From contig OZ005599.1 in assembly GCA_963930655.1 (NCBI GenBank), forward strand, positions 19,359,224 through 19,423,223: a stretch of 64,000 bases of DNA, written 5' to 3'. The DNA is from Myrica gale (lineage: Eukaryota; Streptophyta; Magnoliopsida; Fagales; Myricaceae). The position numbers and the translations under genes were made by a program. Positions 24,101 to 36,600 of this stretch are shown piece after piece; the first letter of the stretch is position 1, and the number at the start of each line of letters is the position of its first letter. The notes under the pieces were generated by a model that worked only from the letters and a program-made list of their open reading frames with translations, was not told the DNA's origin and did not search any database.

Positions 24101-26349
24101 AGGCTAGAGGTATTCTTTATTACTTTTCCTCAGAAAATCATTTTCTATCTCTAACTCCAACAAATTACAGCAAGATTCCATCTGATTTAAATCTATTAAC
24201 AACTCAAAATCTAGCAAAACTAATAACCACTTACTACCATAAGTTAGGCTCTCCCTTCTCCCAAAATGTATAAGCTAATAAGCTAGCCCTGATTCTAATA
24301 GCGAACAGCTCACACTCAAAATTTCAACTGTCCTACTTCATGTGAATTCCCTAAGATATATAATTTACAATAGATTTATAATAGGTCAGAATCGCGCATG
24401 CATGTGAGTGCCCGCGCGCATATGTGAGAGAGTGTAAAAACTAACAAACTCCAAATATTCTTTCTTCAGAATGAAGAAAAAATTGGCAATTCCAATCACA
24501 CCTGACCAAAACTACCACATTTAAGTTGAAACAGTAATCATCAAGTTCAAAGAGCCAACATTAGATGCCCAGGAAGCATGGCTTATCGAAAACGAATCGA
24601 TGATGATGGACAGAGACCAGTGGCAAATATAAAACCTTCTCATCATATAAGCAAAGAACAGTACAAATATTACGGCCAAGGTGAATTGATCACAATGAAG
24701 AAGCACGATCTAATGAAATAGCACACAATTTAACATGAGAGCAATGAAAAAAGAGTCTGCAGGACATAAGCAAGTTAAAAAGGTATAAAAATACAGATTG
24801 GAAAAAAAAATGGTCATAAACCAAAGTCCCATACATTCTGGAACATTCCAAGCATGCCAGGTATGCTAGCAGCCTGTAGAGGTCTGGGCTTCACTATCTG
24901 CAAGGCGAGCCGCCAAGAATGCATCAGTACATGATAAATGTAATGAACAGAAACAGTCTTAACTATCTTAGCTGGTAGAATCTTGTAGTCATTATATGGG
25001 ACAAACGGATGCCCAATAACAGAAAATATATAAGTTTTTACTAATCATACCTTGCCTGTCTTGATTGGAACAATATCTTCAGGTGTAAGCAATTCCCCTG
25101 TAACTGGGCATTTTCCATAATCCTATTCAAAAATAAATAAAAACATACTTTTTCGTTAAACATAGCAGTGGAATTTGATGGAAAAATGAATTGACTATTT
25201 AAAATTGTGAGGAAAGAGTTGAGAAAACAAAAAAATCAAGGGCTTTTTCAGCAACATTTGAATTGCAGGAAAGAAATGAATTACTAATATACTGAATGGA
25301 ATGAATGGAAAAGACAACTTCCATCCGTTCTTTTATTCTTCAGGTAAGAAGATATTATAAAGAGAAGAAAAGTTAGAAGCTAAGGTGCTAATGTTTTCAA
25401 GAGAGAAGGAAAATGGTGCTTTTCATCATAGGCTCCCTGTTGTTTCCACAACAAAATGACAAGCCCAAAATATTCCAACATGTCCCATTACCCTTGTTAG
25501 AAATTACACTTTTTGGTTGGGTATAACAGGGAGAAAATAAAGGAAGGGTAAAAATAAAAAACGTAAGGTTTAAAATACACAAACGTATACCTATTTCATC
25601 AAGTAGATGATGCAAATGAAACAAACGAAAGTAAACAAAGGTAAATCACATTTCCGAACCAAACTACCTCCCAAACTCACAATTTGGGCCAAAATTTTGG
25701 GGGCGCTGTTACCGGCTCTGTCAATAAGCATTTAAAATCCAAAACCCCAGCTTGCCTTCCAAAAACAATTAAAAGGAAAAATAAAGCAATGAATCTTGTT
25801 TATGTTGAAAAATCAGTCTCAAATGGGCAGAAAGTGATACAAACCATTAAGCCCGAGATAAAACTGGCAAATGGTAATTACTGCCTAGGTTCTAATACAA
25901 CTAAATATTACAATCCTTCTCAGCCGCTGAGTATGAGCCAGCACTCATTTTATAGCAAATCAACCATAGAGTTGATTTTTCTCAGCGAATAAATTCATAT
26001 TTTTCTTTTTGTGTCGCTTTTTAGTTTCCAAATATCCTGAAAATTGAACTCTTTTTTTTCGCTTTTATACTTAACTTTCCGACTCGTACAGCGCAACTGA
26101 ACAGCGAATAACAAAAGAGCAAACAGAAACCCTAGAACGAACAAAAGAGAACAAACATACCGATATGTGCCTCTCGATTAAACGCTTCTCGTAAAGTAGA
26201 CCAGATTTCTTCGAAACCACGGGCTCTTCCGGCACTTCGCCGGAGACTGCACGGGGAAAGTAGAAACAACAAAAGAACAGAGATCAGAGAAGAATAACCA
26301 AAATGCCACTGAATACCACTGAGAGCAGAGAGTTACTTGAGCAGTTCAT
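14506..26349 (-). CDS. PRP19: PRP19/MAC3 U-box E3 ligase, spliceosome component
   Basis: Eighteen exons (minus): 26349-26337, 26246-26161, 25122-25051, 24897-24835, 23418-23332, 21645-21498, 21406-21285, 20588-20472, 18686-18591, 18508-18449, 17543-17469, 16519-16415, 16186-16070, 15981-15904, 15821-15725, 15460-15409, 14778-14708 and 14621-14506. They give 524 aa, the usual plant length (about 523-525), with phase kept throughout. Residues 1-70 form the U-box ([20 protein letters not shown]...). A coiled coil follows at about 75-140 ([20 protein letters not shown]). A seven-bladed WD40 propeller from about 225 ends in [14 protein letters not shown]19 is the core of the NineTeen/MOS4-associated complex in the nucleus and acts in spliceosome activation, DNA repair and plant immunity. 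The 5' exons are split by introns of 1-2 kb that hold several transposon copies. The first exon codes for only four residues plus one base. Confidence 0.96.
16777..17391 (-). mobile_element. SINE with 18-bp TSD in PRP19 intron 11, split by a MITE
   Basis: The SINE body runs 17373 down to about 17186 on the minus strand, in the same orientation as PRP19. The A-box-like TGGTCTGGTGGTGAGG and B-box-like AAGTTCGAGCCC are near its 5' end. Its A tail appears as T runs at about 16796-16802 and 17176-17184, now separated by a MITE. The perfect 18-bp duplication TGATTCCCAAAAGATACT is at 16777-16794 and 17374-17391, outside both elements. This fixes the order: SINE first, MITE second. Confidence 0.92.
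16794..17185. mobile_element. Mutator-type MITE nested in the SINE tail
   Basis: The 372-bp element (16804-17175) has terminal inverted repeats of over 100 bp beginning GGGAAATTGGTATTTTAGTC and, at the other end in reverse, GGGAAATTCACCTTTTAGTC. Flanking T-rich 10-mers (TTGTTTTTTA at 16794-16803 and TTTTTTTTTA at 17176-17185) agree at nine of ten bases, fitting a 9-10 bp Mutator-class duplication. The centre has three copies of a GGTCGACCG-like motif and no coding sequence. Confidence 0.85.
18130..18187. repeat. Compound microsatellite (TGTC)n-(CT)n-C9
   Basis: TGTC repeats pass directly into CT repeats and then nine C, inside PRP19 intron 10. It is likely to be length-variable between individuals. 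Confidence 0.9.
20732..20934. mobile_element. Tourist-like MITE in PRP19 intron 7
   Basis: The left end GGGTGTGTTTGTGTTGTAAA and the reversed right end GGCTGCGTTTGCGTCCTAAA form inverted repeats around 197 bp (20735-20931). The TTA trinucleotide is present on both sides, as for PIF/Harbinger elements. The inside is AT-rich with GAAGAGAGAG motifs. Confidence 0.8.
22617..23092. mobile_element. Mutator-type MITE with long inverted repeats in PRP19 intron 5
   Basis: A 476-bp element. Both ends read GGGAAATTTAAAAAT inward, and similarity continues for roughly 150 bp with gaps (AAATTGACAAATCACTGC appears in both arms). The 8-bp end GGGAAATT is shared with the MITE at 16804. I could not find a convincing 9-bp duplication, so the outer bases are approximate. 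Confidence 0.75.
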
Positions 26350-26364
26350 TGTTGCAGAGAAAGC

Positions 26365-26372
26365 TAGGGTTT
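26365..26372 (-). promoter_or_regulatory. Telo-box in PRP19 leader
   Basis: AAACCCTA on the minus strand lies 16 bp upstream of the PRP19 start codon. This motif is common in leaders of plant housekeeping and translation genes. Confidence 0.6.
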
Positions 26373-26532
26373 CGCTTTGAGCTTTGCGTTGCCTGAAACG
26401 AGAGGGAGGAGTAAACAAGAAGAGGGATGGAGAGCGAGAGAGCAAGAGAGGGAACTAGCGAAGAAGGGTGGTTTTTTAAGACTAGGGATAGCGAGGAAAA
26501 AAAAATCGAGGAAAGAAGGTAGAACACCAGAA

Positions 26533-26613
26533 TTGGGCCCAAGTAAATAAAGCAGATACCAAAATTGGGCTGTACTAAGTGCAGGAGGAACGGGCTTGAA
26601 GAGAGATGGCCCA
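26533..26613 (-). promoter_or_regulatory. Site II (TGGGCY) cluster upstream of PRP19
   Basis: Three TGGGCC/TGGGCT motifs lie at 26533-26542 (palindromic TTGGGCCCAA), 26566-26571 and 26608-26613, 185-265 bp upstream of the PRP19 start. Together with the telo-box, this is a usual promoter layout for growth-linked plant genes, read by TCP factors. Confidence 0.55.
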
Positions 26614-26762
26614 GAGGCGAAGCCTTATTGCCGCAGACGTGGAAGGTTTATTGTAACGGCCCTGGTACTAAAATGGTAAAATGAAGTATCCCCAGGTTTA
26701 AAACTGAATGATTCTGATGAGCCGCTACCAAAAAGGTAAAAACTGAATGAAGTAGTAAGATA

Positions 26763-26954
26763 TTCTCACAAGACTAATGATATACACTACACTCGAATTA
26801 AATTTTTAATAAATTTGTATATACGTGTCATCCATCTATATTTAAAAAAAACATAATTTATAAATAAAATACACATTCCAGATAATGCCACATATGCATA
26901 GGATCAGTTAAAAGTCTGATTTGAGTGTGATGTATATCATTACTCTTCTCACAA
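26763..26954. mobile_element. MITE with 9-bp TSD
   Basis: The 174-bp element (26772-26945) starts GACTAATGATATACACTACA and its other end, in reverse, reads GAGTAATGATATACATCACA. The 9-mer TTCTCACAA flanks both sides perfectly (26763-26771, 26946-26954), which fits a Mutator-class element. It lies about 420 bp upstream of the PRP19 start. Confidence 0.85.
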
Positions 26955-29900
26955 ACATACTATTTGATCAATCAATACTTATTCATTTTCCTATAAAATA
27001 GAGTACTTGAATAAACTTAAAGAACATTACAACAAGATGAGAATCTAAAGTCTCAACCAATAATTATAAACTTAGAGAAATAACTGTAAGAACATCTTAA
27101 AGATGGGTAACTCCTTAAAAATCTCTACTCCTCGATCTTCGTCGTCAAAATGGGTAACTCTACACAATATATTTAAATACACCAAGTTATAATTTATAAA
27201 AATAAAAAATATTATTCAAACTAATAAACTAACAAAAGCATAAATAAAAATACCCGAGTCAATCCTATAAGTTTGTGGATCTTCTGTCATATACACACAA
27301 GGTGCAAAACTTCTCAAAAGTTCTTAGATAGTACTCAAAGGAAATAAAAACCTCTGGAAAATTTTAGCATTTCATTTTGTTGTTTTCTTAAACTTCCCAA
27401 ATTTATTAAATTACAAACCCTAAACAAATAAAAAATGTAGAAAACGTTCAAAAATAATATATGTCCTAATATTTTCAATAGAACAAATTAAAATTAACAA
27501 ATCCATTGATTTTTAACATACCTAAATAAATCTCAATCCTTGGTACTTGTGAGTGATGTGGCAGACAACAGAAGAGATGAGAGTTTGATGCATGTAGGAG
27601 GAGACCTGTGGTCGGCGACGAGAGGCGCGACAGTTGCAGGCTTGGTGGTCGGCAGGAGAGGGAGGGGAGGGAGATAGAGAGAGAGGCACGGGTGGGATGG
27701 GCAAAACACATGGAGGCGAGAAGTCCAGAGGGGGTTTAAACAAAACGATTTGTTTTGTTAAAAAAAATTCGGTGTCTCTGTGCTTGGGAACTAGGAATAA
27801 CACCGATTATTTTTTGCAAAATTTTAAACCAGTACGGGCACCGATGAAGCCGAGTACTGTTAACTCAGTGGCCGTGCCACCGAAATTTTTTTAGTGGCAC
27901 TGAACAACCTAGTAAAAGCAAAGGCCCAAAAATAGTCAATTGAAAGCATCTATCCTATTTCTTTGTCCATCAACTCACAGTCAACTATCTTAAGTTCAGT
28001 GTCGTTTTCTTTTCTGCCCAGAAGCAAGTGTGAACGTACTTAAAAAAACAGAAAAGAAGAAGAAGCAAGTGTGAACGAGGGAAATTTTGTTCCCCCTTTA
28101 AGCATGCAACCCCATTATCGCGCCTTGTGTTTGAATGAGCGAAATTTTTTTAGTATATATTTTCTCGAGATTGGTATAAGAGTTGTCGAAATTTGTAAAA
28201 AATTATTGGAGTGTGTGAAAGAAGGATGGTAAAAAAACAATTTTTCTTCTTTTGTGTGGCATCTAACATAACTTTTTTAATTTTCCTGGCAAGACCAGGG
28301 CCAGTTCACCTGTTAGATAACATTCCATTTATAGTTAATGCACCCACGTCCCAGTGGTTAGTGCCCCCTCTATTATCAAATCAAGCATATCAGGGCGTTA
28401 TCGAAACTGTCACAATTACTTGCCTGTGGACCTGTGGTAAGGGGTGTGGCATGTCTACCTTAGGGTTTTTTAATTAAAAACACACTTTGGACTTTATAAT
28501 TACTGTGCCCTTTGCAATTTATATGACCACGAGGATCATACCACCTGTCTTATTTTGTAAACACACTTAAATCCACACCCTAAGTTGTAATTTGACCATT
28601 AAAATCGTACCATGTGTCTTTTTTTTATTATATATATTGATTTTAATGATAAGATATTAACTTAGGGTGTAAAGTGCACTTTTATTCGTAGTTTTCGAGT
28701 ATAATGTATAAATTTCATTATTTAGATTGCAAAAGTATAATTTTTCTTTTTCTCTCATGTGAAATTTTAGTTTGGTTCTTTTGTCCCCCCTTTGACACTT
28801 TTTTTTTCCTTTGAAATTTGAATGGCTTTTGGTATTTAAGTACATTAGCAGTCTCTTATTTTGTACCATGGAAATGACACGGATTTTATATACACACTAT
28901 TCCAAGGGCTTCTATGCATGTATATTTACTGAAATGAGAAAACATAATAAAAATAAATAAAAAATTAACGGGAGATGGCACCTCAGAAACCAGATATTAT
29001 CGTAGTAATCTCATCTATTATATGATATATAAAAAATCTCTTATATATATATTCTAATAATCTTGCGACAAAAATCTGAGGATTTTTTTTTTTGTTCTTC
29101 TAAAAACATGTTTGAAGGCTTTAAATAATGGTACAAAAAAAATCTGAAAGTGTTCCATTGGATTTTCTTTAATTTTTTGCACAAATCATATGTTAACCTT
29201 ATCTTGTCAGGTTTCTTTTCATATAACGAAAACTTGAGCTGCTTTTAAGTGCTGCAAGCCCCTTGAACATGAAGATAAAGCAAGCATATGATCCAATATT
29301 AATCCCTTAAAGGGGATGAATGGATCCTAAACAAGTCATTCCCGAGTTTACGTGAAGACATGAAGATAAAGCAAGAATATTGTAGGGATGTTTTTCACGA
29401 ACACGTAGATAAAGCATATGCAAAGTTGCATGTGTTTCTGGGTAAAAAAACAGAGACAAAACTAGGGATATAATTAGAATGTTGGCTAAGTATTGCTGCA
29501 AATTAAGTACATTATATTTGACTAGAAAGGTCTGACATATATGCCTGTATTCCCCAACACAATGATTCTGAATTCATGTACATCGCCAAGGTTGATAGTC
29601 GTGTGAAAATTGCATGGGAATTTTGGATATATATTAGCTTTTGAGTAGTGCAAATCTACCCCAGAGGAGAAGAATGACCTATAATTATAGATTCAGATAC
29701 GATGCCTTTCAAACAAATTCTCTATGCTTAATCAACACCGTGGACTAGACTACGGCAACATTTTATTAGAGTCGATAGATAATCAACTGCTAGGTTATAA
29801 TTCATATCAAAAGTCAGTACATCAGAGGGGTAGGAAACCCCTACAAATACCCAAACACGATGGCCAAGACAAGGCCGCCATGAAGGAGGTTGTACTGAAG

Positions 29901-30143
29901 TACTCCAAGAGGGCTTGGGGACTTGGAGTCATCTGACACTAACACATGTCTAGACCGGGTATACTGTTGAATATACACATGTGAGAGGATAAAAATGTTG
30001 TCCCATATTTAAAAAAATCATAATTATGTAGGTGGTTAACATAATATATATAATTGGACCCAAATATATAGATTTAAACTTTTAGTTTGAGTGATGATTT
30101 TGTATGTTATATCCACTGGAATGTTTATCTCCCCCAACACATA
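26955..30143. other. Gene-poor gap
   Basis: AT-rich sequence with short chance frames. A GA-rich patch lies at 27630-27720. At 28150-28210 there is a short match (GAAATTTGTAAAAAATTATT) to the inside of the MITE at 6968, probably a decayed relative. At 28440-28680 there are opposed ACTTAGGGTG-type motifs that may be a decayed MITE. No gene was recognised. Confidence 0.5.
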
Positions 30144-30239
30144 CAACAGTACCCAACCGGATAACCATCAAGTCTTATCATCCCCCAAACAACAGTACCC
30201 AACCGGATAATTAACCATCAAGTCTTATCATCCCCAAAA
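30144..30239. repeat. 46-bp tandem duplication
   Basis: CAACAGTACCCAACCGGATA and the following 26 bases are repeated head to tail (30144-30189, then 30190 to about 30239). The second copy has a 4-bp ATTA insertion. Confidence 0.85.
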
Positions 30240-33200
30240 TCGTGAATTAAGTAGTTGAAAGCAGTGGCGGATTGACACCAGCCATAGCCGAGAATCTGGC
30301 CATGTGGGTAGTGGGTGCACCCGTAGAAATGCCTTGCTACCTAGTCATCCGATACCCACGATGCTGGGCGGGAATCTGTTTTTCGGCGGACAGATAGAGT
30401 CGTACTAGAGTAAAACATAGTCTTGAAATCTTAAGCAAGCATATTTTTCATGCACAACGCCAGCCACTCCACCCATCCGATCGAATTTTGCCAAGACAGG
30501 GAAAATGGAAGCTCTTTTGAAGGGAATTAAGTTTTGCATTACCATATATGGCAAGAAGATCGAGTTAAGTGGCAGAGCTTGAGCACAACAGGTACTAAGC
30601 ATGCATATTAATATAGCCCAAACTGAGGAAAGTGGAGGGGAACTGGCCTACCTTTTGCGTAAAACATGCATGAGGGATGTTTCGAGCAACTGAGCCCATG
30701 ATGGACGGGTTCGATCGTGGACCGGATGCGGCTTCTGGCAAAGAAGGGGGAGAGATTCCTGTCTGTACGAAAGGAGGTCGCGAAGATTGTCGAAGATGGG
30801 TTGTTTGTGCAAAGTAACCCCAGTTGACTAGATTCGGCCGAAATTTTATTTGTTTATTTTTAACTAATCTGCCGGGCCAGGCCCCTAAAACCCGGCCAAG
30901 AGTACTGTAAGAGGCTAAGAGCAAATAAGTTAAAATTTTCTCTCTATTTATGCTATCAATTATTTATCAACTTTTATATATTCTCTTCAAGTTTTATTTT
31001 ATTTTTTACATCAATTTTTTATTAATTGTATACAATTTGCGCATATTTTCTACCTATTTTTAATTCTCACATCTAAATAAAATATTTAAATAGCGTTTAA
31101 GTGTCAAAATTATCTATCAATTTCTCTTAATCTCAGCAATTATTGTGTTATGTATATTTTAATATTTTTAATTTTTAATTTTAACTTAAGAAACTTTTTT
31201 GCATAAAGTAATATTTTTTTATCATTTTACCTGAATTTAATCCTGATTACGCCGCTCGGCATACTCCTCGTAGAATATTACAGAAGCTACTTTTTTTTTT
31301 CCTTAGCATTACAGAAGCTACTTTGCTGTCAATTTTTGTGTCACATTGCATTGAGCTACAAGCCTACAAGATGCCTCCTGTGCGCGCACTATCCTTCCCA
31401 GCAACACGGTGCTGCTTGAATCTGCCCTATAACTTAATTGTGTACAGCAGGAAATGCTGGGCTTTTTCGGCCTTCATGATCACATCACCTCCATAATGTC
31501 GGGACAATTTTCTGGACATGCTTAATTATTCTGTTAAAAGAGGGGGCAACTTGTGCACTGTACTGTTCGTCTCCCACACTCTTAAAGCACGTAGAAGTTT
31601 TCCTTTTTCTTTCTTTCAGATTCGCCCGTTTCTTATAGGAGTGTCTAAGGTCCTGAACTAGGAAGGCCATGAAGTTTGTCGAGAGGGTGGTGTCTGTAGG
31701 AAATTGGGTATACTTAAATCAGTGTACTAATGATTACTTTCTAAGAACAATAGCAAAGGTCATTTTTTTTTTAACTAGAAAGACAAAACACATGGGGTTG
31801 TAAAGTTCAAACGTCTTTGCATCTTTTTCCTTCCTATCTTCGAAGAACTTGGGTTGTTGTTCGACAGTGATCTTGCTTTTTTTCCTTTAGGAGTCTATCT
31901 GGGAAACTTATTTGACGGCCATGATGATCAGTTAATTAGCATTTGCCTTGTAAAGGAAAATTCTTAAATTGGTGGTCGCTTTCTTAAATTCCTTTCTTAA
32001 AATAAACGAAGACCCACAAAATTTGGACAACTCCAACTAACCTCTACTGAGAGGACCTCGAAAATGCTGGATGGCTAAAAAATTACTGACCCACAGAGGC
32101 ACGAATTAAGCTGCAAAATTTGCCAATTTATAACATCAGCAAGGTGAAACAAGCTTTGACCTTTTTGGTTTTCCTTTTTTTAACGAGTTTGACTTCTACC
32201 TGTGGACATTATCCTTGTCATCCATGACCGCAATTTGTGGTATCTGACACTGTTGACGGATGAGAAGAAAAGATCACAGCACTCTAGACGAACCCTAATT
32301 TTAAAGCCAAAGCCACACATTCAAAAGAATTTTTCTTCCTTCAAACGTAAACAACTAATAGATAGTTGTTCTTAGCTGAAAAACCCTTCAATGGAATCCA
32401 GCATTAGTCTGCTTCTCCCCCACCCCTACGCGAGTAGTACTCCTCTTATATATTGCCTAGTTAGACGCAAATGGACACCGCTGACTAAAGAAAGCAAGAT
32501 GATTCATAACCCTTTTGGCTGGAAAAACTTCTTTGAACATTGTTCATCGAACTTCTTCTGGGTATATGATCATTGTGGATTACATGACAGATCCCATAGC
32601 TATTTCAGCCAAGAGTTTTAGACAATTTCCTCAATGACTGTGTCGTTTATATCTACAATACATGGGAATAATTGTAGATTTTCTCCTCATTGTTGCATAC
32701 TTTACTTACAAAAATCTTCATCCCAAAGGCCAAAGCTGGTTCTTGGTAATTTAGAGTAAATAACCACTAAAATCAGAAAAGGGTTCTCTAAACCAATCTA
32801 ATTCATAGATATTTAATTACGATTTACCAAAATAAACATCATCTACGATCAAAAGCAGCAGTCTGGTTTTTCATATCCAGAGTAATTTTGCACCAAGATC
32901 AAAAGCGGGGACTCTTAACCAACCAAATCCGAGATATACTCACCAAAGACAAAAAAAAGGAAAAACGAAAAGAAAAGCAAAGAGGTTCTTGCCAAAAGTC
33001 TCTTGTTCAAACTCCTCCAGGAATAGTAAAGGCGGCCTGGTCAAACCAATTTCGGCTAGGCCGTTAAATGCCATGTCAGCATCTCTTCCTGGTGTCATTA
33101 CCCCGCTCCGCTGTGAGTGCCGGGGCGGGAGCGAGCGCCCATGGACTGTTGAGCACGGAATAGTTTCTCTCCTCACCCAATGCCCCGTGAAAAATTGCCA

Positions 33201-33300
33201 CGCGTCCGCGGGCAGCTAGGGAGGCAACTCGAGGTCCAGCGCGACCCTCGGGTTGACCCGTCCACATAGTGCCTAAGTAAAGGAGTCTCGGTGCGACCCT
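30240..33300. other. Gene-poor gap and upstream flank of the CCT gene
   Basis: No supported gene. A GC-rich patch at 33020-33270, just upstream of the CCT gene TATA box, is probably part of its promoter. A 76-codon frame at 32391-32618 has no recognisable domain. Confidence 0.5.
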
Positions 33301-33307
33301 CCACCTC

Positions 33308-33314
33308 TATATAT
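33308..33314 (+). promoter_or_regulatory. TATA box of CCT gene
   Basis: TATATAT follows a GC-rich patch, about 310 bp upstream of the proposed start codon. It implies a leader of about 280 nt with several short upstream ATGs. Confidence 0.5.
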
Positions 33315-33622
33315 ATGTGTAACTTTTGCCACCCCATAACTTCCATTTTCCAAGCTAGCAATAACTACTTCTCTCTCTCTTCTCCAAGCAACAACAAAAA
33401 CGAAAAACCAAAATACCGAATCGCTGTCTCTAAAGCACTCCTTTTTTGTTATTCCGTTTGTTTGTTCCATGAACCTTTTATGTTTTGGATGAGCGTTAGT
33501 CAGAGGTTCGTTCGGAGCTTGTTAGGACAGGGGTGGGAGTATTACATTACATGTTTTCCGTCGCTGTTTTAGGAGGTATTGAGGGGGGCTCGGATTTCGC
33601 GGGCATGTCTAAAGGTAGTACA

Positions 33623-36600
33623 ATGTTGCAGGACATGGTTCAGCCTCCGGAACAGCTTTCCCTCGTAATACTTCTTCACCTTAAAAAATTATTGTTAATT
33701 CATTCTTCACCTTAAAAAATGCATGTTAATTCGTCACCTTCGTCATACACGCAATTATTTGTTCTTTTGGCAGGTAAAATGCATTCGTTTTCGCTAGCTT
33801 TACGTTTTTCCAGAGCTAATTCGTATTTGCTTGCGTCTTGTATAAATTTGTTCTGCAACATAAGCAGGGTCACTCCTGTTTCCAGGGAGATTTTCTGTGT
33901 CTTTTGAGGCGCAAATCTGGGCATTGAGTAAACAATTTCTTTCGTGTCCTTCCTAAATCTGTAGCACAAATTCATAAGCTTCACTTGTTCATCGACCATT
34001 TTTTTATTATGACAAATTAAGCTTTGGGATTCGTCCATGTTTTTATTTTTTTGCAGTTGCGGTTGCCCTTTTCCAGTTTTCAACGTTCACGTCTCGGATC
34101 ATAACTTCTGGTTTCGTTGTTGAGTTTCGTATTCTCAAGTGGCTCCAATTTCTTTTTCCCCTCATCCTCTGTTTAGCATATTCTGATCTTGACGTCATCA
34201 TAAACTCCATCTTCTCCTAATTTTCCTCATTAGAATGTGTTGCTTGGTGCGTAGCATTAGCCTCACATTCCCAAAAGTTCAAATGTATGGCAGTGAGAAG
34301 GAAAAGTTCTTCCAAATTCACACAGTTTCCTATAAGCTTCAAAAACGTCCTGCTTAAGATTTACAGTTATCTTTTGTAAGGTCCCGTTTATATCAATGCA
34401 TACACATACTTAGCCTCTGTTTGGATGGGCAAAAAAACATTTACAGTTATCGTTCATCAATTCTAATGACAATTCGAGGAGAAAGTACTCAGCTTCCTCA
34501 ACAATATGCAGCGATATCAACTTTTCCTCCTTTCTTTCTTTTCCTTGTCCTCTGTTTTAAGACAATGACATGTTGACTCCAAGGAGAAAAGAAAGCATAA
34601 ACTAATAGCGACTCATTTGAGTAAATCAGAACTCCCTGCAACTTTCGCTCAAAGAGTTTTTCAATCTTGTATCCAAGCAAACGCATGTCCATCAAATTGT
34701 CGTTGTCCAAGATCACCACCGTAGCTGTAGTGATCTAGTCCCCGAGTTTTCCTGTAATAGTAGTCTCGAGCTTTGCTTTTGATTTATTTTGGAATATTTA
34801 GCTTTCTATGCTTCTCTTTGAGCTCTTCTAATTACGATTCTCTTGTGCAGTGGATTGATGAAAGGGCATTAAGTCTAGCTAGCGCACAATATTTTGGGTT
34901 CTCTTTAAGTGCCTTGCAATTTTTAGTGTTTGTTCAAACTGGGCTATTTCCATCTGTTGAAAAAACCAGCAAGCCATGAGCTCCTCCTTTATTTATGATG
35001 TTGATTTTATGTCAATATTGGGTACTTCTGTTCCTGCTTGTCACATCTAGAACAAATGCTCATCCTTCTCTCTTTGCTAAAAATAAATAAAAATTCCACC
35101 ATTAGGCCTTGCACTTTTGTATCAAAGGTACTGTTTTTATCACATATGGACACAACTTTGGCCATGTGGCAGTTGCCGCACATATTAGAAGGCTAACCCT
35201 TGATAACTTTTAATATTAGGTTTTTGCATATAAGGCATTTATTGGTTGTCGTGACATTAATATTGCCTTCCCAATGTTTTGCAGGATGAAATTTCGAGCC
35301 CCCTCAGTGCTCAAATATTTGATTTTTGTGACCTAGATCTTTTCCAGGATCAGACCATACAGAATTCTGAGGGCACTTCAAGCTCAAACTGTTGCTATGA
35401 AGAGAACTCCTCCTATGCAACAAATCTTTCCTTACCTCCTGATATAGATGCAAAGTTCGATAGCTACCAGGATAACAATGGCCTTAACACAACCTCCCAG
35501 CCAGGCCCCACAACCCCCCACACTACCACCACCTCTAACATGACTACCAACAATATTAGCAATCTGTCTCTAATCTTTGATCCCCAAGAAGAAATTGATA
35601 ATGACATCTCTGTTTCCATAGACTTTTCTCCATCTCTTCCCTTCTCTGCTCCACCATTTTTCCCAATTCATCATGACCAATTTGGTTTCTCTTCAATGAA
35701 TCATCAAGTTCCTCTATCAGAGGCTGTTGTTGAGGGGTTCTCCCAGTATCCTGCTGATCCTGTCGCACCTCTTATGGGAGCTTCAATACCAGCTGGCTTC
35801 AAAGAGGATTGTTTGTCTTCTGTGCCATCTTCTGTGCCTTTGAACCCTTCATCTCCTTGTTCTTTTCTTGGCCCTGCCTTGGGAACATACTTGCCTACTG
35901 GGACCATGAATGCTGCTGCATTATCTGTTGACAGTTCTGGGATTTTTGGGGGAAGCATTCTTATGGGTTCTGACCTGCAACCACAAGAATTGGATTACCA
36001 GGGAGACAATAGTGGAATCTACTGTCCAGATTCTATGCATCGGGTTTTCAAACCTGCGGACCTTCAGGTATTAACATTTCTGTTGATGAACCAAATTTGA
36101 TGCTTATGAAATTCCTTTTCTTCTCCTCCACTGAAACCTACAGTGTTAAACATGCTTAGTTTTGAAAAGGTTAAAATAAAAACGATGGCTTTCTTGCCAA
36201 AATATGGCAAATTTCAATGCCCTGTCCTGGATTCAGAGGTTGAAAACTACTTACTAGTTAAAAAGGCAGTGTGAGTGACCAGTAAGTACTTACTACTTTC
36301 AAAAACAATTTTCTGTTTTCTGTTTTTAAGGTCATAGGCATGTCAGCGCTTTTTTTTTTAAACACTGTCAGACAATCTTTTGTTCCAACCGGATTTAAAC
36401 AGTGGCTGAAAGGAAGCAAAGTTATAACCCAACTATGGACCTTTGCGGGCTGGAGAAGATACGGGCCGGTCATCCAATCACACATACTGGACTTCTCTGA
36501 ATCCATACAACTCCCTTATCTCGCACTGTTGGATCCAAAAGCAAAGACAACGATTGAGGAGGACCTCTTAATCGGCACTTATGTCCGACCATCCTAATGG

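Noticed and set aside
27475-27894. Overlapping frames on both strands in a GA-rich patch
   Set aside because: Low-complexity GGGAGG/CCTCTC sequence creates open frames by chance.
33712-34083. 123-codon minus-strand frame in CCT intron 1
   Set aside because: It has a helical look (LMNLCYRFRKDTKEIVY) but no known domain and no splice partners. It lies antisense inside an intron, so it is left out.
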